This document shows, one piece after another, positions 1 to 6,503 of a stretch of 9,520 bases of DNA; the stretch's first letter is position 1, and every line of letters begins with the position of its first letter. The stretch is from Dehalococcoidia bacterium. GTDB lineage: Bacteria > Chloroflexota > Dehalococcoidia > Tepidiformales > Tepidiformaceae. The stretch spans positions 1 to 9,520 of the forward strand of contig VXRS01000191.1 in NCBI GenBank assembly GCA_009838385.1. The letters run 5' to 3'. The position numbers and the translations under genes were made by a program. A model generated the notes under the pieces. The model did not search any database. It saw nothing but the letters and a program-made list of their open reading frames with translations, and was not told where the DNA came from.

Positions 1-188
1 GGATCGAGTTCATCGTCGTCGACCGCGAGAGCGAAGATGGCAGCGAGTTCGCTCGGAGGCATAACATCTTCTACCAGCCCGTTTTCATCATCTACGAAGG
101 CGATACGCTCCTCCGTCAGGACGCAACGGTCGCCAGGGAGCGCGACCTGCGCGCCTTCGTCGCCTCGGCCCTCGAGGAGGAAAGCTGA
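1..188 (+). CDS. Thioredoxin-like protein, C-terminal part (5' end outside window)
   Basis: The frame that starts at base 3 is open to a TGA at 186-188 and gives 61 residues beginning IEFIVVDRESEDG. The pattern matches the second half of a thioredoxin fold: a beta strand with VVDRE, a helix with EFARRHNI, the YQPVF segment carrying the expected cis-proline, a strand FIIYEG, and a C-terminal amphipathic helix ending ALEEES. The next two genes show the same order (VEFFSVDRE...GQPGFVVYD and IEFTMVDAN...GHPGFVAIN), so this is a third paralogue in the same cassette. The active site lies upstream of the window, so it cannot be said whether it is CxxC or contains selenocysteine. No cysteine occurs in the visible part. 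Its stop overlaps the next start as TGATG, which indicates translational coupling. Confidence 0.8.
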   Translation, partial: IEFIVVDRESEDGSEFARRHNIFYQPVFIIYEGDTLLRQDATVARERDLRAFVASALEEES

Positions 189-628
189 TGCGCCTCATAG
201 CCCTTGTCGCTACCACCGCTCTCGCCGCGGTCGTGCTTGTGGCCTGTGGCGGGAGCGACCCCGCCCCCACGGCCGCGCCCGCCCAGCCCGAGGCTACCCA
301 GCAGGCTCAGGCCGCCGACGCCCGCGAGGACTCCGCCGTCTCCGCCACGCCGAGGGTCTACTTCATCCACACCGAGTGGTGACCGACCTGCAATGCGCTC
401 CGCCCCGTGTGGGCGGACCTGGAGGAGGAGTACGGTGACCAGGTCGAGTTCTTCTCCGTTGACCGCGAGACCGAAGAAGGCCGCGAGTTCATCCGCGACC
501 ACGGCCTTCCCATCGGCCAGCCCGGCTTCGTCGTGTACGACGCCACAGGCGAGATAACCTACGCCGCCCTCGGCCCCACCCGGGCCGAAGGCGTCCGCGA
601 GCTCGTCGAGTCGGTCGTTCCCCAGTAG
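188..628 (+). CDS. Thioredoxin-like selenoprotein, secreted lipoprotein with U-x-x-C active site
   Basis: Reading the in-frame TGA at 380-382 as selenocysteine gives one 146-residue protein. Residues 1-20 are a lipoprotein signal peptide with lipobox LVAC, so Cys20 would be the lipid anchor. Residues about 21-57 form a low-complexity Pro/Ala/Gln linker. The thioredoxin-like domain follows: strand RVYFIHTEW, then U65-P-T-C68 and NALRPVWADLEEEY, strand VEFFSVDRE, cis-Pro segment GQPGFVVYD, and C-terminal helix. The normal stop is TAG at 626-628. The ATG is preceded by AGGAGG (175-180) at 7-nt spacing, so the start is firm. The TGA sits exactly on the first cysteine of W-C-x-x-C, and a SECIS-like hairpin follows it. 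The protein probably acts outside the cytoplasmic membrane as a thiol/selenol oxidoreductase; its partner is unknown. The alternative is a nonsense-mutated pseudogene, which is unlikely because the next gene shows the same arrangement. Confidence 0.88.
399..417 (+). promoter_or_regulatory. Candidate bacterial SECIS hairpin of the UxxC gene
   Basis: Bases 399-405 (TCCGCCC) pair perfectly with 411-417 (GGGCGGA), leaving a 5-nt loop CGTGT (406-410). The loop starts 23 nt after the TGA at 380-382 and has a G at its second position. Bacterial SECIS elements usually have a small apical loop with a G in the first two positions, about 16-37 nt downstream of the recoded UGA, so this fits. It would recruit SelB-GTP with Sec-tRNA. 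The hairpin lies in coding sequence for LRPVWAD. Confidence 0.75.
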
Positions 629-630
629 CC

Positions 631-1020
631 GTGCGTCCGCTTGCCCTGGCCGCCGCCGTTGCCGTTGCCGCCACAGCCCTCGCCTGCGGGTCCGGCGGCT
701 CGGAGTCGCCCGACCCGACCGCTGCCCCTGCCGCCATCTCCGGCCCCCAGGTTTTCTTCGTCCAGATCGAAACCTGAGGACCGTGAAACCGCCTCCGCCC
801 CGTGTGGGCGGCGCTGCAGGCCGAGTACGCGGACCAGATCGAATTCACCATGGTGGACGCGAACACCCGCGCCGGGGCGGACTTCTCCGACCTCTACGGC
901 ATCCGCGGGCACCCGGGCTTCGTCGCCATCAATGCCAACGGCGAGGTGATCCACGCCGCCCTCGGCCCCTTCGACGAAGAAGGGCTACGCGAACTCGTCG
1001 CCTCGCTCGCGCCTGAGTAG
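631..1020 (+). CDS. Thioredoxin-like selenoprotein with double-selenocysteine U-x-x-U active site
   Basis: From the GTG at 631, 2 nt after the preceding stop, the frame runs to TAG at 1018-1020 with two internal TGA codons, at 775-777 and 784-786. Read as selenocysteine it encodes 129 residues. Residues 1-19 are a hydrophobic export signal ending TALAC; Cys19 is a weaker lipobox. A short Pro/Ser/Ala linker follows. The thioredoxin-like domain begins with strand QVFFVQIET, then U49-G-P-U52, NRLRPVWAALQAEY, strand IEFTMVD, cis-Pro segment GHPGFVAIN and a C-terminal helix. This aligns with classical W-C-G-P-C thioredoxin motifs with both cysteines replaced. No other cysteine remains in the domain, so the two TGA positions are its only candidate redox pair. 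No clear Shine-Dalgarno is seen, which suggests coupling to the upstream gene. A diselenide/diselenol centre is inferred, not shown. Confidence 0.85.
795..811 (+). promoter_or_regulatory. Candidate bacterial SECIS hairpin of the UxxU gene
   Basis: CCGCCC (795-800) pairs with GGGCGG (806-811) around the loop CGTGT (801-805), the same loop and stem as in the preceding gene. The loop starts 23 nt after the first TGA (775-777), identical spacing to the UxxC gene, and 14 nt after the second TGA (784-786). A 19-nt stretch (793-811) is base-for-base identical to 398-416, including wobble positions. One hairpin would have to serve two UGA codons, the second at slightly less than the usual spacing. 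Confidence 0.7.
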
Positions 1021-1023
1021 CGG

Positions 1024-2067
1024 CTAGCCCCCGGCCGCCGCCATCAGCCGCTGCGCCCGGTCCACGAGCACGGGCACGAACCACTCGAAACGCGCGCTGT
1101 CCGGGTTCGCCGCGGTCTCTTGCAGGTGTTGCATGTAGAGCCCCTCTAGGATGATCGCCAGCTTGAACACGGCGAACACGTGGTAGAAGGCCACGTGCTG
1201 CATCGAGCGGCCGCTCCCCTCCTCGTACAGCGCGATGACCTCCTCGTGGTCGGGGAAGCCCTCCTGCGCGGTCAGGAGCGTTGGCGGATCCCAGCCCGGA
1301 GGGGGCGGCGGATCGCCTGGGTCACCCCAGTACGAGAGCAGCCAGCCCACGTCCGCCAGCGGGTCGCCCACCGTCGCCATCTCCCAGTCGAAGATGGCCA
1401 CGACGCGCGGCTCCTTCGCCGCGTACATCACGTTGTCGAGCCGGTAGTCGCCGTGCACCACCGTCGCCCCCGCGTCCCCCGGCATCCGCCCCTTCAGCCA
1501 CTCGACGATCTCGTCGAGGCCTGGCAGGTCGCGGGTCTGCGGGCGCGTCAGCTCCCACTGGCCGATCCAGCGCCGCATCTGCCGCTCCAGGTACCCGGAG
1601 GCCCGGCCCCGGAGCCCCACCGCCTCCCAGTCGACTGCGTGCAGCTCCACCAGCGAGGCGACCAGGTCGTCGGCGATCCGCCGCCGGTCCGCGGGCGTGT
1701 CGTACGCCTCCGGAATCCCGTCCCGCATCATCGCCCCGAAGCAGCGCTCCATCAGGTAGAACGGCGCCCCGATCACCGAGTCGTCGTCGCACGCGACCAC
1801 CGGCGTGGGGACACGCGCTCGCCCCTGCAGCGCCGCCATGAAGCGGTGCTCGCGCAGCACGTCGTGCGCCGTCGGCAGCAGCGGTCCCGGCGGCGGACGG
1901 CGCAGCACCCACTGCTGCGATCCCCGCGTCACGTAATACGTGACGTTTGAGGAGCCAACCACGTGCCGCTCGCACTCAAGCGGCGCGTCGTCGCCCGGCA
2001 CCCGCTCGGCGAGGAATCGCTCAAGCGCGGGAACGTCGATCAGGCCGTCCGCGTCTCCGTCCGTCAT
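1024..2067 (-). CDS. APH-fold phosphotransferase of the ACAD10/11-associated type
   Basis: This 347-residue protein has a protein-kinase-like (aminoglycoside phosphotransferase) fold. Visible motifs are the N-lobe GSSNVTYYV (38-46) with WVLRRPPPGPLLPTAHD (53-69), the catalytic loop H205-G-D207-YRLDN212, and the metal-binding D227-W-E. D207 is the expected catalytic base. Family knowledge: bacterial members of this type are usually encoded beside acyl-CoA dehydrogenases and resemble the kinase domain of eukaryotic ACAD10/ACAD11, which phosphorylates 4-hydroxyacyl-CoA. It starts 15 nt after the acyl-CoA dehydrogenase stop and is last in the SDR-ACAD-kinase operon. The substrate here is inferred; antibiotic resistance is unlikely given the sequence type and context. 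Its stop faces the selenoprotein operon stop with 3 bp between them. Confidence 0.88.
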   Translation of the reverse strand: MTDGDADGLIDVPALERFLAERVPGDDAPLECERHVVGSSNVTYYVTRGSQQWVLRRPPPGPLLPTAHDVLREHRFMAALQGRARVPTPVVACDDDSVIGAPFYLMERCFGAMMRDGIPEAYDTPADRRRIADDLVASLVELHAVDWEAVGLRGRASGYLERQMRRWIGQWELTRPQTRDLPGLDEIVEWLKGRMPGDAGATVVHGDYRLDNVMYAAKEPRVVAIFDWEMATVGDPLADVGWLLSYWGDPGDPPPPPGWDPPTLLTAQEGFPDHEEVIALYEEGSGRSMQHVAFYHVFAVFKLAIILEGLYMQHLQETAANPDSARFEWFVPVLVDRAQRLMAAAGG

Positions 2068-2082
2068 GGGCTCGCGTTCGCC

Positions 2083-3297
2083 CTAGAGCGCGGCGAAGTC
2101 CCAGCCCGCGCCCTCGCGGAAGCTGCGCAGGATGCGCCGCGAGACCACCATCCGGTGCGTCTCGTCGGGGCCGTCGTAGATGCGCGCGCTGCGGGCCGCG
2201 CGGTACATCGACTCCAGCGGCGTGTCGCCGCTCACCCCACGTGCTCCGTGCGTCTGGATCGCGCGGTCGATCACGTCGTGCAGCACTTTCGCCCCGAAGA
2301 ACTTGATCGCCGAGATCTCGACCCGCGCCTCGTCGCCCGTGTCGATCTTCTCTGCCGCCCGCAGCGTCAGCAGCCGCGCCGCCTGGATCTCGACGTACGA
2401 GTCCGCGATCCAGTTCTGGATCGTCTGTTTGTCCGCCAGCGGCCCGCCGAACACGTGCCGCTTGAGCGAGTAGTCGCACATGATCTCGAAGGCCCGCTGG
2501 CTTTGCCCCAGCCAGCGCATGCAGTGGTGGATGCGCCCCGGCCCCAGCCGCTTCTGCGCGATGCGGAAGCCGCCGCCGGCTTCGCCCAGCACGTTCGTCA
2601 GCGGCACGCGCACGTCGTTGTAGCGAATCTCGCAGTGGTGCCCCTCGGTATCCCCCATCACGGGGACGGGCCGGATGATGTCGAAGCCGGGCGTGTCCGT
2701 CGGCACGATGATCTGGCTCATGCGGCTGTGCGGCGGCTGATCAGGCTCCGTCACGCACATCACGATCGCGAACGACGCCTTGAGCCCCCCACTCGTGAAC
2801 CACTTGTGCCCGTTGATCACCCACTCGTCGCCGTCGCGAACGGCCGTCGTCTGCAGGTTCGTCGGGTCCGCCCCCGAGACTTCCGGCTCCGTCATGGAGA
2901 AGCAGGAGGTGATGTCGCCCTCGACCAGTGGCTTCATCCAGCGCTCCTGCTGCTCGGGCGTGCCGAACTGCCACAGGATCTCCGCGTTCCCCGAATCCGG
3001 CGCCTGCGCCCCGAACGACTTCGGCGCGAACGGACTGCGCCCGAGAATCTCGTTCATGTACACGTACGGCATGAAGCCGATGCCCATGCCCCCAGCCTCG
3101 GCCGGCAGGTGTGGGGCCCACATCCCCATCCCCTTCGTCCGCCCCTGCAGGTCGCGCATGAGCGAATCGGCGGCCTCGTCGTGCTCCGAGAACGCCTCCT
3201 CGTTCGGGTAGATGTGCTCGTCCATGAACGCCTTGGTCCTGTCGCGAAGCTCATCGATCTCCGCCTGGCCCAGCGCTTCTCGCGTCTCAGTTACCAC
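2083..3297 (-). CDS. Acyl-CoA dehydrogenase family protein (ACAD10/11-like group)
   Basis: This is a 404-residue flavoprotein of usual acyl-CoA dehydrogenase length. It has an N-terminal helical domain, the FAD/substrate motif CFSMTEPEVSGADPT (132-146) with WVINGHKWFTSGG, the middle beta domain, and a C-terminal helical domain with KRHVFGGPLADKQ and IQTHGARGVSGDTPLESMYR. The C-terminal IYDGPDETHR (373-382) is typical of the ACAD10/11-like group. It occupies the place where short- and medium-chain enzymes have IYEGT with the catalytic Glu. It likely forms a 2,3-double bond in an acyl-CoA, passing electrons to ETF. The frame is open upstream to a GTG at 3339, but GGAGGT at 3309-3304 lies 6 nt before the GTG at 3297, so the shorter start is preferred. 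It follows the SDR gene after 48 bp. That gap holds a weak -10-like TAGAGT (3331-3326). Confidence 0.92.
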   Translation of the reverse strand: MVTETREALGQAEIDELRDRTKAFMDEHIYPNEEAFSEHDEAADSLMRDLQGRTKGMGMWAPHLPAEAGGMGIGFMPYVYMNEILGRSPFAPKSFGAQAPDSGNAEILWQFGTPEQQERWMKPLVEGDITSCFSMTEPEVSGADPTNLQTTAVRDGDEWVINGHKWFTSGGLKASFAIVMCVTEPDQPPHSRMSQIIVPTDTPGFDIIRPVPVMGDTEGHHCEIRYNDVRVPLTNVLGEAGGGFRIAQKRLGPGRIHHCMRWLGQSQRAFEIMCDYSLKRHVFGGPLADKQTIQNWIADSYVEIQAARLLTLRAAEKIDTGDEARVEISAIKFFGAKVLHDVIDRAIQTHGARGVSGDTPLESMYRAARSARIYDGPDETHRMVVSRRILRSFREGAGWDFAAL

Positions 3298-3303
3298 GGC
3301 TGT

Positions 3304-3309
3304 ACCTCC
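3304..3309 (-). promoter_or_regulatory. Ribosome binding site deciding the ACAD start
   Basis: On the minus strand GGAGGT is followed by ACAGCC and then GTG (3297-3295). Spacing and complementarity to 16S rRNA are near ideal. This puts translation start 14 codons inside the longest open frame. Confidence 0.75.
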
Positions 3310-3345
3310 GTTGTTGGCGTTCGCGACTCTACCAGCCACCAGCCC

Positions 3346-4257
3346 CTAGAACAGTCCATGCCGCTCGCGGTGCTCGGCAGCGCGTGCGGCCCCCGCCGCT
3401 GCCTCCGCGTCGAGCGCCGCCAGCACAGACTCGCCCCCCTCCGACGCCACCTGTTCCCGCATCTCCAGCAGCCGGTCCGGCAGGTCCCGGTAGGTCAGGC
3501 CGTTCCTGTCGAGCAGGCCTCCGTCCATCACGTTGTAGGTGCCGGTCATGTACTCCGCTTCGTCACTGGCGAGCCAGCAGACGAGGTTGCCGATGTCCGC
3601 CGGTTGGCCCACGCGCCCGAAGGGGAGCTCCCGCTCCAGCATCTCCCGCGCCTCCCGCCGCGCCGCCACCGCCCCCCACAGCCGCGTGTCCGTCATCCCC
3701 GGCGCGATGCTGTTCACCGTGATCCCGAACGGCGCCAGATCGAGCGCCCAGCAGCGCGTCATCATGCGCACCGCCGCCTTGCTCCCGCTGTAGGCCGAGG
3801 AACCCATGTCCGCCCGCTCCCCGCTCACGGAAGAGATGACGATTACTCGCCCCGCGCGTCCCTCCCGCACCATCTCGCGCGCGCACGCCTGCACCGTCAG
3901 GAACACGCCCTTCGTGTTCACGTCGAACACCAGGTCGAGGTCCTCTTCCGTAAGGGTGAGCACGTTCGTGCCGCGCGCGATGCCGGCGTTCGCAAGCACG
4001 ATGTCGAGCCGCCCGAGCTGCGCGGCCGTCTCCTCCACCGCTACCTCCAGCGCTCCCAGGTCGCGCACGTCGACCGCTGCGGCCAAGGCGTTCCGCCCGA
4101 GCGCGCGAACCTGTGCCGCCGTCGCCTCGGCGCGTTCGGCGTCGAGGTCCGTGCAGGCGATGTCCGCCCCCGCCCGCGCGAGGGCGAGCGCCGATCCCTC
4201 CCCGATTCCGCTTCCGGAGCCAGTTACGAACGCCACCTTCCCTGTCAGGTCGAGCAT
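3346..4257 (-). CDS. Short-chain dehydrogenase/reductase (classical SDR)
   Basis: This 303-residue protein is an NAD(P)-dependent oxidoreductase. It shows the Rossmann glycine motif T12-GSGSGIG (12-19), an acidic residue after the second strand (CTDLD, D37), which suggests NAD(H) preference, NAG at 90-92, the structural N114 in DVNTKG, and the catalytic S143 and Y156-SGS-K160. The PG motif is at 186-187. Residues beyond about 250 form a 50-residue extension rich in Ala and Glu, ending RERHGLF, that is longer than in the usual 250-residue enzyme. The ATG is preceded by GGGAGG (4268-4263) at 5-nt spacing. As first gene of the operon with an acyl-CoA dehydrogenase and an APH-like kinase, it probably oxidises a hydroxy group in the same catabolic route. 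The substrate cannot be read from the sequence. Confidence 0.9.
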   Translation of the reverse strand: MLDLTGKVAFVTGSGSGIGEGSALALARAGADIACTDLDAERAEATAAQVRALGRNALAAAVDVRDLGALEVAVEETAAQLGRLDIVLANAGIARGTNVLTLTEEDLDLVFDVNTKGVFLTVQACAREMVREGRAGRVIVISSVSGERADMGSSAYSGSKAAVRMMTRCWALDLAPFGITVNSIAPGMTDTRLWGAVAARREAREMLERELPFGRVGQPADIGNLVCWLASDEAEYMTGTYNVMDGGLLDRNGLTYRDLPDRLLEMREQVASEGGESVLAALDAEAAAGAARAAEHRERHGLF

Positions 4258-4292
4258 CTCGTCCTCCCGCCGCGCGACTGCCGGCGGGCCGC

Positions 4293-4298
4293 ATTATC
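4293..4298 (-). promoter_or_regulatory. Candidate -10 box for the SDR-ACAD-kinase operon
   Basis: GATAAT on the minus strand lies 35 nt upstream of the SDR start codon and stands out as AT-rich in a GC-rich intergenic region. No convincing -35 hexamer was found at the usual spacing. Confidence 0.4.
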
Positions 4299-4333
4299 GC
4301 GCGCCTCGCATGCCCCCTGCGCCCCGGACCTGC

Positions 4334-4339
4334 GATAGT
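4334..4339 (+). promoter_or_regulatory. Candidate -10 box for the DUF3352-like gene
   Basis: GATAGT lies 41 nt upstream of the preferred GTG start at 4381 and would give a leader of about 35 nt. It diverges from the GATAAT box at 4298-4293, with about 35 bp between them, so both promoters would share one control region. No -35 box is obvious. Confidence 0.35.
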
Positions 4340-4380
4340 TGAAGGCAGCGCGCGGCCACCGCCGTCAGCGAGGGTACCCG

Positions 4381-5913
4381 GTGTCGATCCTCTCCCGTCT
4401 CACCTCCACGAGGCTGGCCCTCGTCCTGGGTGCCGCCCTGGCCATCGCCGCGATAGTCGTTCTCCCCTTCGTCCTCAGCGACCGAGGCGTGCCCGCCCCC
4501 GTCGACGGCATCGGCGATATCCCCACCGCCCACCTCGTCCCCCATGACGCCGCGCTCTACGTCGCTCTTTCCACCGATCTTGACTCCCCCTCCTGGGGCG
4601 ACGCATTCGACGAGTCCGAAGACGTGGGCGCCGAAGACCCACTCGCCCAGCTGCGTGAGCTGCTCGCAGGGGAGCTGGGCATCGACTGGGAAGAGGAGGT
4701 CGAACCCTTCCTCGGGGGCGCTGCTGTCTTCTTCATCTCAAGCAGCAGGGACGGAGACGCTGGAGACCCTGCGGGCGCCGTCATCTTCCGAGCCAACGAT
4801 GCGAGCGCCGCCGAGGCGGTCATCCTGGACCGGCGCAGCGACAGTTTCGAGGGACGCAGGTACCGCGACGTGCCTTACAAGGTGATGGAGGAGGGCGGCG
4901 TCCTCGCCGTCATCGGCGACCACTTCGTCTACGCCGCGGACGACCCCACCCTCCGCGCCATCGTCGATACGCATCTCGGCGACACGCGCGCCCTCGCCGA
5001 CGCCGATGACTTCCGCCGCCTCCGCAACGCCCTCGAAGGAGACGCGCTCGCCTTCGTCTACATCCACCCCGGCAACCTGGCGGGCGTGCTGGACGACGCG
5101 CTGGAGCCGTCCGGCGTGGAGGACGCGCCTGGGGAAGAACCGGACATCCTCTCCATCGTCGGCCTCGACAGGCTCTTTGCCGAACCCATCGGCGTCGTCG
5201 TGAAGACCGACGAGGACTCGTTCCGCGTCGAGGCCGCGATGCTCGGCGACCCGGGCCCGCTCGTACCCCTCCTCCGCCCCCGCGACTCCCGCTTCGCCGA
5301 GATGGTCCCCGACGGAACCGTCGTTTTCGTCTCGGCCTACGACGTCGCCGGCGTCGTAGACGAGGCCTTCGGTGACACCGGCCTCGCCGCCCGCCTGCGC
5401 GACGCCGTCCTCGAATCCGCCGACGAAGAAGGCGAACTCGGCCTCGTCGAGGACGTCCTCTCCCTCTTCGAGGGCGAACTCGCGTTGGCCCTGTGGCCTT
5501 CCGCGGACGCGGATGACTTCGAATTCGTCATCCTCGCCGAGGTCGACAACGAGGAGTACGCCCTGCAGCTCCTTGAGGAGCTCTTCGCGGAATCCCTTGA
5601 CGCCGGCGAGGTGGCCCTGCTGGTCGAGGACGGCATTGCTGCGGTCGGCCCCACCACCGCCGCCATCAAGGCCGTGCTCGACGGCGCCGGCCCCTCCCTT
5701 GCCACCTCCGGGCACTTCGCCGCCACTGTCTCCACGCTGGACAGGGAGCTGGCAACCTTCGCGTACGTCGATGTCGGGGGCCTCCTCGCTTCCACCCTCG
5801 ACGAGCTTGACGGCCTCGATTGGGAGGACGACACCCTCGGCTTCATCGTGAACCTCCTCTGGGAGGACGACCGCATGCAGGTCGAGGCCGCCCTCGCGAG
5901 CGGGGGCGACTGA
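4381..5913 (+). CDS. Membrane-anchored DUF3352-like protein
   Basis: The 510-residue product has one N-terminal transmembrane helix (about residues 11-33, TRLALVLGAALAIAAIVVLPF) and a large, very acidic extracytoplasmic domain rich in Asp, Glu and Ala. The segment HLVPHDAALYVALSTDL after the anchor and repeated motifs such as DALAFVYIHPGNL and TVVFVSAYDVAGVVDEAF resemble DUF3352 proteins, which have no established function. The frame is open back to a TTG at 4339. The GTG at 4381 is preferred because GAGGGT lies 5 nt before it and it leaves a standard short cytoplasmic tail (MSILSRLTSTR). It stands alone: a divergent SDR operon lies upstream and a new promoter-like box lies 28 nt after its stop. 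The DUF assignment is from recognition of pattern only. Confidence 0.72.
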   Translation: MSILSRLTSTRLALVLGAALAIAAIVVLPFVLSDRGVPAPVDGIGDIPTAHLVPHDAALYVALSTDLDSPSWGDAFDESEDVGAEDPLAQLRELLAGELGIDWEEEVEPFLGGAAVFFISSSRDGDAGDPAGAVIFRANDASAAEAVILDRRSDSFEGRRYRDVPYKVMEEGGVLAVIGDHFVYAADDPTLRAIVDTHLGDTRALADADDFRRLRNALEGDALAFVYIHPGNLAGVLDDALEPSGVEDAPGEEPDILSIVGLDRLFAEPIGVVVKTDEDSFRVEAAMLGDPGPLVPLLRPRDSRFAEMVPDGTVVFVSAYDVAGVVDEAFGDTGLAARLRDAVLESADEEGELGLVEDVLSLFEGELALALWPSADADDFEFVILAEVDNEEYALQLLEELFAESLDAGEVALLVEDGIAAVGPTTAAIKAVLDGAGPSLATSGHFAATVSTLDRELATFAYVDVGGLLASTLDELDGLDWEDDTLGFIVNLLWEDDRMQVEAALASGGD

Positions 5914-5941
5914 GCCCGAGCGACCCCCCATCGCTGTGCGC

Positions 5942-5947
5942 TAGAAT
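5942..5947 (+). promoter_or_regulatory. Candidate -10 box for the NTF2-like gene pair
   Basis: GCTAGAATC contains TAGAAT 35 nt upstream of the ATG at 5983. The same octamer GCTAGAAT occurs before the nitroreductase gene at 9387-9394, so it may be this organism's housekeeping -10 element. No clear -35 box is visible. Confidence 0.5.
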
Positions 5948-5968
5948 CTCCGCCCCGCCAGACGGCGG

Positions 5969-6460
5969 CTGAGGAGTGCGCCATGCCCGTCGGACCGAAC
6001 GATCTCGAGACCGCCCGCAAGCTCTTTGAAGAGGGCGGATGGGGCAGCGGCGACCCCTACGGCCCCGACCAGTGGTTCGCCGAGGACGCCGTCATGCGCG
6101 ACATCGTCGGCCACGAGGATGCGCTGCGTGGCCACGAGGAGATCCGCCAGTTCTGGGCCAGCCAGAAGGTCGGCATCACCCTCCGCGTCCCCGTCGAGGA
6201 CCTCTACGTCGCCGAGGGCCACCGCGGCGTCGCCGTCCTCTGGATGGCCTACGTCCAGATCATGGACGAAGAGAACGAGAACTACGCCAAGTGGATTACC
6301 TTCGAGGGCATGTCCCGCCTCGAGTTCAACGACGAAGGCAAGGTCACCCTTGAGGTCGACTACCACCACGGCCCCCAGGGCGTGACCGATAGCTGGGTCG
6401 CGCACTGGAACGCGCGCCGCGCCCGCCCCTGGAAGGAGCTCGGCGAGATCACCGGCGCCT
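5969..6460 (+). repeat. Tandem duplication, copy 1
   Basis: The unit starts at the shared leader CTGAGGAGTGCGCC and runs to the last codon of the NTF2-like gene. Copy 2 begins 535 bp later, with 43 bp of unrelated sequence between the copies. Bases 6044-6253 have no difference from copy 2. Confidence 0.9.
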
Positions 6461-6462
6461 AG
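5983..6462 (+). CDS. NTF2/SnoaL-like protein, copy 1
   Basis: This 159-residue protein has the cone-shaped alpha+beta NTF2-like pattern: an N-terminal helix (ETARKLFEEGG), WFAEDAVMRDIVG, then GHEEIRQFWAS, and several strands (EDLYVAEGHRGVAVLWMAY, KWITFEGMSRLEFNDEGKVTLEVDYHH) ending in a tryptophan-rich tail. Members of this superfamily include ester-bond isomerases, hydrolases and small-ligand binders, so no reaction can be assigned. The start is supported by GAGGAG 6 nt upstream. It is followed after 55 bp by a 91%-identical copy. Compared with copy 2, differences cluster at residue 21 and at 91-135. Confidence 0.8.
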   Translation: MPVGPNDLETARKLFEEGGWGSGDPYGPDQWFAEDAVMRDIVGHEDALRGHEEIRQFWASQKVGITLRVPVEDLYVAEGHRGVAVLWMAYVQIMDEENENYAKWITFEGMSRLEFNDEGKVTLEVDYHHGPQGVTDSWVAHWNARRARPWKELGEITGA

Positions 6463-6503
6463 CCGCCGCCAGATGCTTTCGTTCCCGATACGCCACACAC
6501 CAA

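Noticed and set aside
407..628. Separate 73-residue gene from GTG 407
   Set aside because: It is in the same frame as the gene from ATG 188, lacks a ribosome binding site and would start in the middle of a thioredoxin helix, right after the active site. Reading through the TGA gives a complete fold.
380..786. Genome-wide recoding of TGA as tryptophan, glycine or cysteine
   Set aside because: TGA terminates several genes here (186-188, 5911-5913, 6995-6997, 8962-8964, 9357-9359) at sensible ends. The internal TGAs occur only at the redox positions.
802..1020. Separate 72-residue gene from GTG 802
   Set aside because: Same reasoning: it is the C-terminal half of the UxxU protein, and its GTG lies inside the SECIS loop and stem.
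1020..1038. GC hairpin between the convergent selenoprotein and kinase stops
   Set aside because: A 5-bp stem without a T tract in a region this GC-rich is expected by chance; not enough to call a terminator.
1963..4338. Very long open frame on the plus strand (791 codons)
   Set aside because: It lies antisense to three well-supported genes with conserved motifs. Its product is a low-complexity Arg/His/Pro-rich string, as expected opposite high-GC genes.
4738..5931. 397-codon open frame on the minus strand
   Set aside because: It is the complement of the DUF3352-like gene, with repetitive Gly/Glu/Val composition and no recognisable domain.
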